Source: Verrucomicrobiales bacterium (GTDB lineage Bacteria; Verrucomicrobiota; Verrucomicrobiia; Verrucomicrobiales; DEV007). Taken from it: a stretch of 64,000 bases of DNA. A model generated the notes under the pieces. The model worked only from the letters and a program-made list of their open reading frames with translations, made no database searches and was not told where the DNA came from. The translations under genes and the position numbers were made by a program. Of this stretch, positions 51,359 to 62,100 are shown one piece after another. Position 1 is the stretch's first letter. Every line of letters starts with the position of its first letter. Location of the stretch: positions 17,608 through 81,607 of the forward strand of contig PAAG01000005.1 of NCBI GenBank assembly GCA_002698785.1, in the 5' to 3' direction.

Positions 51359-54300
51359 TTAGCGTTTCGAATATCCTCCCCCACCAGGAGTCTCGATCAC
51401 CAGGCAATCTCCTTCATTCACGTTAGCCTGTACAATCCCATCCAGCGCGTCTCCATTGAACCGTTGCTCGCCGCACTTTCCAGCTTCCCCACCCCCCAAC
51501 CCATACGGCTGCTCTTTCCGGTGTTGGGTCAGTAGTGACACTTGCAGGTCTTTCAAAAACTCGATCTCGCGAATGACGCCGTCGCCGCCTTTCCAGGTTC
51601 CGTTTCCGCCGCTGCCTTTGCGGATGGCGAATTGGTGGAGTCTTACGGGATAGCGTTGCTCAAGGATCTCGGGATCGGTGATGGCGGTGTTGGTCATGTG
51701 GGTATGGATGGCGGGGGTGCCGTCGTATCCTTCTCCGGCTCCGCTGCCGCCGCAGATGGTCTCGTAGTAGCCGAAGGTGTCGTCGCCGAAGAGGAAGTTG
51801 TTCATGGTGCCCTGGGAGCAGGCCTGGACCTGGAGGGCTTTGAGGATGGTGTCGACGAGGCGCTGGCTGGCTTCGACGTTTCCGCCTACGACGGCGGGGC
51901 AGTTCGTGGGATCTTCGGCGAAGGTGGGATTGAGGAAAGATTCGGGGAGGTGGATGTCGACCTGGGAAAGGAGTCCTTCGTTGAGGGCGACGGGGCGTTG
52001 GATCCAGAGGCGGAGGGAGTACAGGAGGGCGCTCTGGACGATGGCGGGGGTGGCGTTGAGATTTCCGTGGAGGACGGGGCCTGTGCCGGTGAAGTCGATT
52101 TGGAGGCGGCCTTCGCGGTTTTCGATTCTGATCTGGATGGGGGTGCCGTCGTCGAGGTGTTCGGTGGCTTCGGCGTGGGTGAAGTGAGTGGTCTGTAGGT
52201 GTTCGGTCAGGGCTTCGAGGCTCTGGTGTTTGACGGTTTCCATCTGGCTCGCGACGAACTCGGGGCCGTGGGTGTGGAGGAGTTGCTGGAGGAGTTCTTT
52301 TCCTCGTCGGTTGGATGCGAGCTGGGCGTTGAGGTCGGCGAGGTTGTCACTGAGTCGTCGGGTGGGGTAGGGAGCGTTTGTTAGTATTTGGGAGACCTGA
52401 TCGAATTGGGATTCGTCCTGTTTGATGAGGTGGGTAGGGGAGATGACGACGCCTTCTTCGGCGAGGTTGCGTGCGGCAGGTGGCATGGAGCCGGGGGTGA
52501 TACCGCCGATCTCGGCATGGTGGGCTCGGTTGGCGATGTAGGCGACGGGTGTTTGCTGATTGTCGTCGGAGAAGACGGGAGTGATGAGGGTGACGTCGGG
52601 GAGGTGGGAGCCGCCAACGGCGGGGTGGTTGGTGATGATGGTGTCGCCGGGCATCATCTGGATTTGTTCTCTTACCATCCTGACACACATGCCAAGAGCG
52701 CCGAGGTGGACGGGGATGTGGGGGGCGCTGGAGATGAGGTAGCCGTCTCCATCTAGGAGGGCGCAGGAGAAGTCGGCTCGCTCTTTGACGTTGGTGGAGA
52801 TGGCGGAGCGCTGGAGAATGTTGCCCATTTCTTCGACGAGGTTGTCGAAGCGATGCCGGAAGAGTTCGCGAACGATTTGCTCGGGGCGGTCGAGTTCGGG
52901 ACCGGTTTGGGAAGTGGGGGCGGTGTGGGTGAGGATGAGGGAGCCGTTGTCAGCGAGGGTGGCGGTCCAGTTGGGTTTGAGATAGAGGGTGGAGAAGGGG
53001 TCTTGTACTATTTTTGGTCCGGTTAGGGTATGGCCGGATTGCAGGGTGGATCTATCGATAAATGGTGAAGCTTCGAGACAAGGGTCAATGGAGGAAGAGT
53101 CAAGGGTGTGTTGCTCGGACGTTGGTTGGTTTGCCGCGGGATTAAGAGTAGGATTATGATTAGGAGAATGAGTTGTTTGGGTTTCGGGGGTGGGAGAAGG
53201 TTCGCGACATGGGGCAAGGGAACAAGGGTCAAGGGTGTGTTGCTCGGACGTTGGTTGGTTTGCCGCGGGAGAAGGAGTAGGATTATGACTAGGAGAATGA
53301 GTTGTTGGTGTTTCGGGGGTGGGAGAAGGTTCGCGACATGGGTCAATGGGTGACGGGTCAAGGGTGTTGGGTTGCTCGGGCGTTGGTTGGTTTGCCGCGG
53401 GAGTGGGAGTAGGATTATGATTAGGAGAATGAGTTGTTGGGGTTTCGGGGGAGGGAGAAGGTTCGCGACATGTTTCAACTGGTGACGGGGCAAGGGTGTT
53501 GGGTTGCTCGGGCGTTGGTTGGTTTGCCGCGGGAGTGGGAGTAGGATTATGATTTGGGGTATGTGTTGTTAGGCGGCCGGTGCCGGCTACGGCGCGGTAG
53601 GAGACGATCTGGATGTTTCGGTCGGTCGGTGGTGGGTAGCCGAAGGTGGATTGGTATTGGCTCTGGAATGCGGTTTCGAGTTCGGCTGGGGTCTTGCCTT
53701 CGGCGGTGAGGGTGGAGTCTTGCCCTTCGAGGCGGAGTTCGGCGAGGCGGCGGGTGATGGTGCCTTGGTGTCCGGTGTCGCTGAGAGCCTGGAGGGCTTC
53801 GTTTTCTACCTGGGTGAAGGTGTGCTCGAGTTCGGTGTCTGTGAGGGTGGTGTCGAGCTGGCGCTCGGCGAAGCGCTCAATGCTGGCGCAGTGAAGTCCG
53901 TAGGCGCTGAGGAGTCCTGCCTCGGCAGGGACGAGGATGGTTTTCATTTCCAATCGCTCGGCGATGTCGCAGGCGTGGAGGGGACCGGCGCCACCGAAGG
54001 CGAGGAGGGCGTAGTCGGTGGGATCGGCTCCGTCGCGAATGGAGATGGCGCGGATGGCGTCGGCCATTTGTTCGACGGCGATTTCGAGAAGGCCGGTGAG
54101 GAAGGCGGGATCGAGCTGGTCGCCGGGGAGGCCGGCTTCGGTCTGGAGGGTGATGGCGGCTTTTTCTGCGGCAGCGATGTTTTCGTCGCTGAGGGGGATT
54201 CCGAAGTTGGCGGGATCGATGCGGCCGAGGAGGAGGTTGACGTCGGTAATGGTGAGGGGGCCGCCGCGTCCGTAGCAGGCGGGACCGGGATCGGCTCCGG

Positions 54301-55519
54301 CAGACTCGGGGCCGACGCGGAGGGTGCCTTCGGTGTAGTGGCAGATGGAGCCGCCTCCGGAGGCGACCGTCTCGATTTTCAAGGCTGGGGAGAGAAGGCG
54401 GGCGTCGCCGACGATTTGCTCGAAGCGGTATTGGAATCCGTCGGCGTAGCGGGCGACATCGGTGCTGGTGCCGCCCATGTCGAAGGTGAGGATGTTCTTG
54501 TAGCCGAGCTCTTCGGCGATGGCGGCGGCGCCGGAGACTCCGCCAGCGGGCCCTGAGAGGAGGGAGTCTTTGGGGCAGTAGGTGTCGACGGTTTCGAGGC
54601 CGCCGGCGGAGGTCATGGTGAGGAGGTTGGCGTTTTCCCCGGCGCGCTCCTGGATGTGGTCGAGGAAGCTCTGCATGATGGGCTGCAGGTAGGCGTTGAC
54701 GACGCTGGTCTCGGCGCGGGGAAGGATCTTGATGAGTGGGGCGATCTCGGAGCTGAGGGTGATGTTGGTGAAGCCTAGATCAAGGAGGCGGTCGCGGACG
54801 GCGTGTTCGTGCTCGGGATTCTGGTAGGAGTGGAGCAGGGCGACGGCGGCGGTGTCGATGCCGGAGTCGAGGAGGGCGCGGGCTTTTTGATCGAAGTCGT
54901 CGTCGAGGGTGATGGGGGCGAGGACGTGGCCGTCTTTGTCGAGGCGTTCGTGGATTTCGATGGCCTGCTCGTAGAGGGGGCGGGGGCGCTCGTGTTTGAG
55001 GGCGAAGAGGTCGGGACGGCGCTGGTCGCGGATGATGAGGAGGTCGCCGAAGCCTTTCGTCACGAAGAAGGCGACGCGTGCGCCTTTTCTCTCAAGGAGG
55101 GCATTGGTGCCGCGGGTGGTGGCGAGACGGAAGTCGACGGGGGGAAAGTTGGCGTCGAGTGCGGTGCCGGTGAGGAGGCGGGCGCCGAGGATGGGGGCTT
55201 CTTCGCGGGTGAAGAGGTCGACGGTGGGGGACTGGGGAACTTCGCGGGAGAGAGTGAGGGTTTTCGTTTCCTCGGTATAGGCAAGGACGAGGGCGGACTG
55301 GTCCTGAGATTGAAGTTTGTAGCCGGTGAAGAAGGTGTCGGCGGTGTGCCAGCCCTCGGGGATGTCGATGCGCAGTTCGGTAGGAGAGATCCATTCCTGC
55401 ACAGAAACGCGCAGTCGGCCGGAGGAGAGGACTTTGACGAGGCGTGGCTCGGCGTCGTTTTCGGCCCGGCCCCAGCAGTCTGTGAAGGTGCCCCCTGTAT
55501 CTACGCGAAGTTGGAACAT
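51359..55519 (-). CDS. 5-oxoprolinase/hydantoinase A-B fusion with repeat insertion
   Basis: The 1386-residue protein joins hydantoinase A (N-terminal ATP-binding motif VDTGGTFTD at about 6-14 and FDMGGTSTD about residue 350) with hydantoinase B (MGNILQRSAISTNVKERADFS about 900; C-terminal ETPGGGGYSKR). This is the layout of ATP-dependent 5-oxoprolinase, which opens pyroglutamate to glutamate. Family length is about 1250-1290. Here about 165 extra residues (about 650-815) lie between A and B and consist of four proline-rich repeats of 43-44 residues. The gene is monocistronic; the function is likely kept because both catalytic halves are intact. Confidence 0.9.
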   Translation of the reverse strand: MFQLRVDTGGTFTDCWGRAENDAEPRLVKVLSSGRLRVSVQEWISPTELRIDIPEGWHTADTFFTGYKLQSQDQSALVLAYTEETKTLTLSREVPQSPTVDLFTREEAPILGARLLTGTALDANFPPVDFRLATTRGTNALLERKGARVAFFVTKGFGDLLIIRDQRRPDLFALKHERPRPLYEQAIEIHERLDKDGHVLAPITLDDDFDQKARALLDSGIDTAAVALLHSYQNPEHEHAVRDRLLDLGFTNITLSSEIAPLIKILPRAETSVVNAYLQPIMQSFLDHIQERAGENANLLTMTSAGGLETVDTYCPKDSLLSGPAGGVSGAAAIAEELGYKNILTFDMGGTSTDVARYADGFQYRFEQIVGDARLLSPALKIETVASGGGSICHYTEGTLRVGPESAGADPGPACYGRGGPLTITDVNLLLGRIDPANFGIPLSDENIAAAEKAAITLQTEAGLPGDQLDPAFLTGLLEIAVEQMADAIRAISIRDGADPTDYALLAFGGAGPLHACDIAERLEMKTILVPAEAGLLSAYGLHCASIERFAERQLDTTLTDTELEHTFTQVENEALQALSDTGHQGTITRRLAELRLEGQDSTLTAEGKTPAELETAFQSQYQSTFGYPPPTDRNIQIVSYRAVAGTGRLTTHTPNHNPTPTPAANQPTPEQPNTLAPSPVETCREPSPSPETPTTHSPNHNPTPTPAANQPTPEQPNTLDPSPIDPCREPSPTPETPTTHSPSHNPTPSPAANQPTSEQHTLDPCSLAPCREPSPTPETQTTHSPNHNPTLNPAANQPTSEQHTLDSSSIDPCLEASPFIDRSTLQSGHTLTGPKIVQDPFSTLYLKPNWTATLADNGSLILTHTAPTSQTGPELDRPEQIVRELFRHRFDNLVEEMGNILQRSAISTNVKERADFSCALLDGDGYLISSAPHIPVHLGALGMCVRMVREQIQMMPGDTIITNHPAVGGSHLPDVTLITPVFSDDNQQTPVAYIANRAHHAEIGGITPGSMPPAARNLAEEGVVISPTHLIKQDESQFDQVSQILTNAPYPTRRLSDNLADLNAQLASNRRGKELLQQLLHTHGPEFVASQMETVKHQSLEALTEHLQTTHFTHAEATEHLDDGTPIQIRIENREGRLQIDFTGTGPVLHGNLNATPAIVQSALLYSLRLWIQRPVALNEGLLSQVDIHLPESFLNPTFAEDPTNCPAVVGGNVEASQRLVDTILKALQVQACSQGTMNNFLFGDDTFGYYETICGGSGAGEGYDGTPAIHTHMTNTAITDPEILEQRYPVRLHQFAIRKGSGGNGTWKGGDGVIREIEFLKDLQVSLLTQHRKEQPYGLGGGEAGKCGEQRFNGDALDGIVQANVNEGDCLVIETPGGGGYSKR
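53070..53560 (-). repeat. In-frame minisatellite inside 5-oxoprolinase gene
   Basis: Four tandem copies of a unit of 129-132 bases (marker positions at 53121, 53250, 53382 and 53514). Each codes for 43-44 residues of the type NHNPTPTPAANQPT...; unit lengths are multiples of three, so the reading frame is kept. Confidence 0.85.
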
Positions 55520-55705
55520 GGTAGTAGCTTTAGGTGGGCACTTTGTGCGTTTTCGGGAGTGGTTTCAATAGGGAAGGGGCGTTCTGCGCGGCGTCAAAAG
55601 CCGTTGGGAGGTGTGATTCTGTCGTTATGGCTCTGAGTGACTAATAATTAACTTCTTGCCAATTTATCAAATTTATATAAATTATGGTTTTTTAAATCAA
55701 GTAAG
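55520..55705. promoter_or_regulatory. AT-rich divergent promoter region
   Basis: The gap between divergent 5-oxoprolinase and histidine kinase genes includes a very AT-rich stretch at about 55641-55700 with the palindrome AATTTATATAAATT (55670-55683). It probably carries the kinase promoter. No box can be fixed. Confidence 0.4.
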
Positions 55706-57259
55706 ATGGATCAGCATTCTCCAGAGTCCCCGAGTCGCGTCCAGGGTCTAAAGCCCGTGAGGCCAGGTTCGATATCTTCGATGAGGAAGAATTCGAAGCA
55801 AAGTGGCGGGGAAATCGCTCGGCCGACGGAGACGGAACGAAAGACCGAAACGATCGTGAAAGCCCTGGAGGTGAATGAGATCACGCAGGCGGAGAAAACG
55901 GTCGAACAGCTGAACCGGATTGTTTCGGAGTATCTGATGAAGTATCCGGAGCACACGCAGAGTGTGCCGACGGTCCAAAATGGCGAGGATCCTTTGATTG
56001 CCATCGTGAGGCAGTTGGTCTCTTCGCTTTCGAAGAGAAACGAAATGCTGGTAGAGAGTGCCGACCAGGCGCGAGAGGCGGCGACGGCGAAGCAGGAGTT
56101 TCTGGCGAACATGAGTCACGAGATTCGGACGCCGATGAACGCGATCTTTGGCATGGTGAATCTCTTGATCGAGGATGATGAGCTGAGTTTACGTCAGAAG
56201 GAATACCTGGAAACGGTGCGCTCGTCTTCGGAGCTTTTGCTGAGTGTGTTGAACGATGTGCTGGACTACTCAAAGATCAACAGCCGCCAGTTTGTGCTCG
56301 AGCCTCGGGAATTTTCTCCTCGGGAATTGATCATTGATGTGATGCGAAGCTTTCGGGCCATGGCGAAGGAGAAGGGGCTCGACATGCATGCTGATCTGGA
56401 TGTGAATCTGCCAGAGTATCTGATCGCAGATGATTTGAGGTTGAGGCAGGTGTTTGCGAACCTGATCAACAACGCCATCAAGTTTACTTCGCACGGGGAG
56501 ATCATAGTAAGGGCCCTGTTGATGAGTGAGCCGGGAGGGGCTGATGCAGAGATCCGCTTTGATGTGACGGATACTGGTATTGGAATGTCTCCCGAAACTC
56601 AGGAGCGTCTTTTTCAGCCATTTTCGCAGGCCGATGCCTCGACGACTCGCATGTTTGGTGGGACAGGGCTCGGGCTCGCGATTTCCAGCAACCTTGTGGA
56701 TTTGATGGGTGGCGAAATCTCGGTGAGAAGTGAGCCGGGGGTGGGAAGTTGTTTTAAATTTACTCTACGGATGCCGTATCCGTCGGCGCAGAAAAAGGAT
56801 GAGCCTCGTTCTGCACCCAAACAGCCTGAGGTGACCGGTCGAAAATCGAATCCAGACGATACACTGACTGTGCTGCTGGTTGAGGATAACGAAATCAATC
56901 AGCGAGTGGCTGGGTTCACATTGAACCGGCTGGGTTGCGATGTACAAATCGCGAACAATGGTGAGCAGGCTGTGGAGATGGCTCGGAATGGAACGGCGTT
57001 CGACTTGATCTGCATGGATGTGCAGATGCCTGTGATGGACGGATTCGAAGCGACGCGCCGCATTCGGGAATCGGGTGGAAGTAATGCGGAGACATTTATT
57101 CTGGCTATGACAGGGCTCGCTTTTCAAGAAGATATGGAGCGCTGCCTGGAGGCGGGAATGAACGACGTGATGACGAAGCCAATCGACATCAATAAGCTGC
57201 GGAAGAAAGTCTCGGAGATTGCGGAAGGCAGGGCGACTGGAGTATCGCTGCCGAGATAG
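55706..57259 (+). CDS. Soluble hybrid histidine kinase/response regulator
   Basis: The 517-residue protein has no TM segment. An N-terminal part of about 120 residues (unknown, partly helical) is followed by HisKA with phospho-His138 (NMSHEIRTP), an HATPase domain (NLINNAIKF around 253-261, DTGIG 289-293, GTGLGL 319-324) and a receiver domain with phospho-Asp438 ([11 protein letters not shown]). It would sense a cytosolic signal and pass phosphate along its own receiver, with a separate Hpt protein needed. No PAS, GAF or Hpt domain is seen, and no partner regulator is adjacent. Confidence 0.92.
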   Translation: MDQHSPESPSRVQGLKPVRPGSISSMRKNSKQSGGEIARPTETERKTETIVKALEVNEITQAEKTVEQLNRIVSEYLMKYPEHTQSVPTVQNGEDPLIAIVRQLVSSLSKRNEMLVESADQAREAATAKQEFLANMSHEIRTPMNAIFGMVNLLIEDDELSLRQKEYLETVRSSSELLLSVLNDVLDYSKINSRQFVLEPREFSPRELIIDVMRSFRAMAKEKGLDMHADLDVNLPEYLIADDLRLRQVFANLINNAIKFTSHGEIIVRALLMSEPGGADAEIRFDVTDTGIGMSPETQERLFQPFSQADASTTRMFGGTGLGLAISSNLVDLMGGEISVRSEPGVGSCFKFTLRMPYPSAQKKDEPRSAPKQPEVTGRKSNPDDTLTVLLVEDNEINQRVAGFTLNRLGCDVQIANNGEQAVEMARNGTAFDLICMDVQMPVMDGFEATRRIRESGGSNAETFILAMTGLAFQEDMERCLEAGMNDVMTKPIDINKLRKKVSEIAEGRATGVSLPR

Positions 57260-57279
57260 TGAGAGGCTAAAAAACTGAA

Positions 57280-57303
57280 GAGGCGACTGTTTCCAGCCGC
57301 CTC
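57280..57303 (-). terminator. Possible terminator
   Basis: GAGGCG (57280-57285) and CGCCTC (57298-57303) form a short stem. On the minus strand, after the stem, a run of T (57268-57274) follows, so it suits the small YRG gene that ends at 57334. Confidence 0.5.
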
Positions 57304-57333
57304 TCCTATGAGATAAATTTTCTGGAGTGTGAA

Positions 57334-57513
57334 TCAGACGTTTGCCTTCGATTTTGCTCCGCGATACGAGATATCTTTCTCGTGCTTGTCGTGCTCGTGA
57401 GGATCTGTGTCGCCTTCTGCGCCACGGTAGTGCACGTGCTTTGACTCTTCGGAGCGATGCTTTTCTTCGAGTTCGCCTTTAGCTCCGCGATATTTGATTT
57501 CTTTGTTGCTCAT
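57334..57513 (-). CDS. 59-residue protein with three YRG repeats
   Basis: A short ORF from ATG 57513 encodes 59 residues with three copies of a YRGA motif (KYRGAKGE, HYRGAEGD, SYRGAKSK) embedded in a Lys/Glu/His-rich sequence. This is the DUF4278-type repeat (YRG...) known mostly from small cyanobacterial proteins of unknown role. It has its own region between the histidine kinase and DUF1501 genes and a terminator-like hairpin after it. Coding is supported by the regular repeats rather than by length. Confidence 0.7.
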   Translation of the reverse strand: MSNKEIKYRGAKGELEEKHRSEESKHVHYRGAEGDTDPHEHDKHEKDISYRGAKSKANV

Positions 57514-57660
57514 AAGTGATTTGGGTTTGATTTTCGCCTCTCTATCATCGCAAGCTGTGTTCCAAATGAGGGGCGCGTTACCTTAGTCGCTGATGGTCAG
57601 TGATGAATACGGGCACTATGTCTTACGCCTCCATTAGGTAGTGGAGAAATCCTTGGCAGG

Positions 57661-57691
57661 ATGCAAAGGTCTCGACGGTGGATCTTTGCAT
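57661..57691. repeat. 8-bp stem hairpin downstream of DUF1501
   Basis: ATGCAAAG (57661-57668) and CTTTGCAT (57684-57691) form a perfect 8-bp stem with a 15-base loop, 21 bases after the DUF1501 stop codon (minus strand). No T-tract follows. Confidence 0.5.
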
Positions 57692-57712
57692 ATGTCCAGA
57701 TTCGGAGAGGTG

Positions 57713-59167
57713 TCAGCTGAGCACTTCTTTGATGAGATGGGCTTTTTCGACGCCTGTGAGACGGACGTCGAGGCCCTGGTGTTTTACACTGAGGCGCTCG
57801 TGGTCGATCCCAAGCAAGTGGAGAATGGTGGCATTCAGGTCGCGAATGTGAACGGGATTCTCGACGATGTTGTAGCAGAAATCATCGGTGGTGCCGTGGA
57901 CGATTCCACCTTTGACTCCGGCTCCTGCCATCCAGACGCTGAAGCAGCGTGGATGGTGATCGCGGCCATAGTTGGTTTTGGAGAGACCGCCCTGGCAATA
58001 GATCGTGCGTCCGAATTCGCCGCCCCAAACAACCAAGGTGTCGTCGAGCATGCCTCGCATTTTCAGATCTTGAATAAGAGCTGCACTCGGCTGATCGACG
58101 TCGCGGCATTGAAGGGGGAGGTCACCGGTGAGGTTGCCATGCTGGTCCCAGCCCCGGTGGAAAATCTGGGAGAAACGGACGCCTCTTTCCGCCATGCGGC
58201 GAGCGAGGAGACAGTTGTAGGCAAACGTGCCGGGCTTTGTTACATCCGGGCCATACATGTCGAGGATGTGCTGGGGCTCGTCTGAGAGGTCTGTCAGATC
58301 CGGGACGGATGACTGCATGCGGAAGGCCATCTCGTACTGGGCGATACGGGCGTGGGTCTCGGGATCGCCCACTTCCTGGTAGTGCTTTTCGTTGAGTGCA
58401 TTCAACCCATCGAGCATCGTTCGGCGGACGTCTCGATTGACTCCGTTAGGGTCCGAGAGATAGAGGACGGGGTCTCCCTGCGAGCGGAGGGCGACTCCCT
58501 GATGCTTGGATGGAAGAAAGCCAGCTCCCCAGAGACGCTGATAGAGTGCCTGGGCATCACGCTTGGCTGACCAAGTGGAGTTTAATACTACGAAGGAAGG
58601 AAGGTTTTCATTTTCACTACCAAGGCCATAACTGAGCCATGCGCCGAGACTGGGGCGACCGGGGATCTGGTTGCCTGTCTGGATGTAGGTGATGGCTGGG
58701 TCGTGGTTGATCGCTTCGGTCCACATGCTTCGAACCACAGCGAGATCGTCGACGATCTGAGATGTGTAGGGCAGGAGTTCGCTGACCTCGGTGCCGCACT
58801 GGCCGTGGCGGGCGAATTTGTAAATGGAGGGTGCGATGGGGAAGCGGGCCTGCTTCGAGGTCATCGTCGTGAGGCGCTGTCCGTTGCGAATTTCGTCGGG
58901 TAGGTCCTTATCATACCATTCCTGCATCTTTGGCTTGTTGTCCCAGAGGTCGATCTGGGACGGAGCCCCTGACATGAATAAATAAATGGCGCGCTTTGCT
59001 TTCGGGGTGTGATGAAAGGGCATCTTTCCATCGCCCTGTTCGATTGCTGCGCGCAACTGGTCCTGGCCGAGAAGGGAGGCGAGCGCGGCGCTGCCGATGC
59101 CAGCAGCGGATTTGCGAAAGAACTGCCGGCGCGTTTCAAGGGTGATGTAGTCTTTGAAAGTATTCAT
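57713..59167 (-). CDS. DUF1501 protein with Tat signal
   Basis: The 484-residue protein begins with a Tat-like signal ([20 protein letters not shown]) and matches DUF1501, a sulfatase-like family that in PVC genomes nearly always accompanies DUF1549/DUF1553 proteins. Recognised blocks are [29 protein letters not shown], and [21 protein letters not shown] near the C-terminus. It is the third gene of an operon with the ECF sigma factor and the PSD1 protein, 18 bases after the latter. Its role, probably polysaccharide turnover, is unproven. Confidence 0.93.
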   Translation of the reverse strand: MNTFKDYITLETRRQFFRKSAAGIGSAALASLLGQDQLRAAIEQGDGKMPFHHTPKAKRAIYLFMSGAPSQIDLWDNKPKMQEWYDKDLPDEIRNGQRLTTMTSKQARFPIAPSIYKFARHGQCGTEVSELLPYTSQIVDDLAVVRSMWTEAINHDPAITYIQTGNQIPGRPSLGAWLSYGLGSENENLPSFVVLNSTWSAKRDAQALYQRLWGAGFLPSKHQGVALRSQGDPVLYLSDPNGVNRDVRRTMLDGLNALNEKHYQEVGDPETHARIAQYEMAFRMQSSVPDLTDLSDEPQHILDMYGPDVTKPGTFAYNCLLARRMAERGVRFSQIFHRGWDQHGNLTGDLPLQCRDVDQPSAALIQDLKMRGMLDDTLVVWGGEFGRTIYCQGGLSKTNYGRDHHPRCFSVWMAGAGVKGGIVHGTTDDFCYNIVENPVHIRDLNATILHLLGIDHERLSVKHQGLDVRLTGVEKAHLIKEVLS

Positions 59168-59185
59168 GGTGTGGGGAGGGCAAGT

Positions 59186-62100
59186 TCAGTTCTTGTTGAT
59201 GGCTTCGTCGAGGTTGAGCATCTGGTTCGCCACCATTGTCCATGCTGCCAATTCCGGAGCTGGGTGCTCTTGTGATGCTTTGACGGTGAAAGTCGGATTC
59301 ACCTCATCGACAAGGAGTTCGTTGGCGGCTGCGGTGTCGCTTTCATAAATGTTCCGGAACTGATCGAGGGAGTTCACGACGATCTTTCTTTCGTTATCGG
59401 TTAGAGGTTTTCCTCGTAATAGTTCTGCCATTCGATCAAGGCGATTGTCTCGGCCTTCTGCTTCGCTCAATACGCGCAGGGCAAGGTGGCGAGAGGTGCG
59501 GACGAACTGTGGGTCATTCATCAGGACAAGAGCCTGGAGCGGAGTGTTAGTGCGCTCGCGGCGCATTACGCAACTTTCGCGGTTGGGCGCATCAAAGATG
59601 GCGAGGTTTGGTGGGTGTGCCGTGCGTTTCCAGAAGGAGTAGATGGAACGGCGGTGCTCGGCAGCGGCTCCGAAGTCCTGGAAGAAAGTTTGCGTGTTCG
59701 AATTGGTATACCCAACTGCCTCCCAGATTCCGGCAGGTTGGTATGGCCGGACGCTGGGCCCTCCGACTTTCTCTTTTAACAAGCCACTCGCATGGAGCGC
59801 CTGATCACGGATGACCTCGGCATCGAGTCGGAAACGTGGACCTCGTGCAAGAAGACGGTTTTCGGGATCGCGTTTTGCGAGTGTTTCGCTGGTCTTGGAG
59901 GACTGGCGGTAGGTTTCTGAAAGTAGAATGGTGCGGTAGAGGTGCTTCACATCCCAGCCGCTTTCGATGAATGTTGCGGCGAGCCAGTCGAGAAGCTCTG
60001 GGTGGCTTGGGTTCTCTCCCTGCGTCCCGAAGTCTTCTGACGTTTTTACCAGACCGATGCCGAACAGTTCCTGCCAGATACGATTAGCGGAGACACGAGC
60101 GGTGAGCGGGTGTTCAGGATGGACGAGCCATTTTGCGAGGCCAAGGCGATTCATGGGGAGAGATTCGTCAAGAGCCGGAAGAAATGCCGGAAATGCCGGA
60201 GTGACTTCTTCGGCCTTTTGATCGTACTCGCCACGCATGAGCATGTGGGCCTTCGCTTCGCCTTCTTTCTCTGCCATGACAAGAGAAAGAGCCGAGGCTG
60301 ATTCAACCGCTTGTAACTGGGTTTCCAGTTCTGCCATTTCATGAATGGTGTCTTGGTAAGGGCCTTTGGAGAATGTCGCGAGGAACGCCTTGAGTTGTTG
60401 TTTTTCTTTCTCGGACCGCTTCTCCGCTTCTTTCTTTTCGACGCCGAGATTTGCGGAATAGAGAGCAAGTGTTTCAACTTCTACGTCGGAGAGGCGACGG
60501 TCGAAGACTATGAACTCAGTGATTCTCGGATTGAGGCCAGTCTGAGGATCTTTTCCCCCTACAAGGAGGTTTGCATTTTCAGATTTAAAGTCGTTTTCAA
60601 GAGAATCGAACCATTGATTGGTGAAGCGACTGGATTGATATTTGCCGCCGGAGAAAAGACGAATGCCATCACCATTTCCTGAACCATCGTAGGTGACGGT
60701 AAAGTGGACGTGACTTCCGGGGCGAAAGCGCCTTGTGATACCTCGCTTCAGTAGGCGGTTCGGATACTCTTCTATCAATTCGACGAGGATTCCACGGTCT
60801 TCCCAGTAGATTCGCCAACCGCGATTTTTGTTTTCAGGATCGACCGCCTGAGCGAGAATTGTGCGCCCGTCAGTCGTGGGTAGCCTTACCCTAAAAGAAA
60901 CTGTAAAGGGTTGTGATTTTGAAAAATTATACCCATCACCGAGATTCGTGGGGACGCTTTCTTCTCCGTGGTTCGTGAACTCAGGGGTTACTTCTGCGAG
61001 TTTTGTTTCGCTGAATTTGGATTCTGATAGGATTTTTTTCGAGGCTACGAGTTTTTCAGCAATCTGTTTTCGCAATTCGCTAGCAGCGGCTTCGTGTTCG
61101 GCCGAGTCATAAACGCGAAGAACCGGAGGAGAGTCTTTGGCGTTCCCGTCCATGCCGGGCTGGGTGGTGTTGTTGAAGAAGGCGAACAAGCTGTAGAAAT
61201 CCTTCATCGTCATGGGATCAAATTTGTGGTCATGACACTGAGCACAGCCAGCCGTTAATCCCATCCATACAGTCGATGTGGTCGAGACTCGATCGACAGC
61301 GTAGCGGACGAGGAATTCCTCCTCGATGGCCCCCCCCTCTGAGGTAGTGACGTTGCACCTGTTGAAGCCGGTTGCGATCTGTTGTTCCTGCGTTGCCTCG
61401 GGAATGAGATCGCCTGCGAGCTGCTCGACTGTGAATTGGTCGAAAGGCTTGTTGTCGTTGAATGCGTTGATAACCCAGTCTCGGTAGGGCCAAATCTCGC
61501 GGTAGTTGTCCAGATGAAGTCCGTGGGTATCGCCGTAGCGGGCAGCGTCGAGCCAGTATCTCGCACGATGTTCTCCAAACGATGGTCTTGCCATCAATTC
61601 GTCGATGAGCTTTGCGTATTTGTCCTCGCTGCTGTCTTCTAGGTAGGAATCGATCTCTGCGGGTGTTGGAGGGAGACCCGTGAGATCCAGGTAGACACGG
61701 CGGACAAGGGTGCGGGGATCTGCTTCTGGTGAACGTGTCAGGCTGTGGCGTGCGAGTTCTTTGTCGACAAAGTAATCGATAGGGTGGCCATCGAGGTCTT
61801 CTGGTGTTGCCTTCTCAATTTTCATGAAAGCCCAGTGGTCTTCATATTCTGCGCCTTCGCCCACCCATCGTTCGAGGAGGTTGATCTGTGCCGGCGTGAG
61901 GGATTTGTGAGAATCCGGTGGAGGCATGATCTCGTCTTCGTCCTGGGAAAGGATTCGAGCGACGAGTTCGCTGGCGTCAGTATCGCCTGCTACGATCGCA
62001 GGGGACTCTCCTGTTTTTGCACCGTCGGGAGTATCCAGACGTAATTTGGCTTTTCTGCCAGCTTCGTCAGGACCATGGCACGAGAAACAATTGTCAGAAA

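Noticed and set aside
53070..53560. CRISPR-like array
   Set aside because: The 129-132 bp units are contiguous, coding and without spacers, so it is a minisatellite.
53651..54556. 301-codon plus-strand frame inside the 5-oxoprolinase gene
   Set aside because: Very Gly/Glu/Val-rich antisense shadow of a high-GC gene; the real enzyme motifs are on the minus strand.
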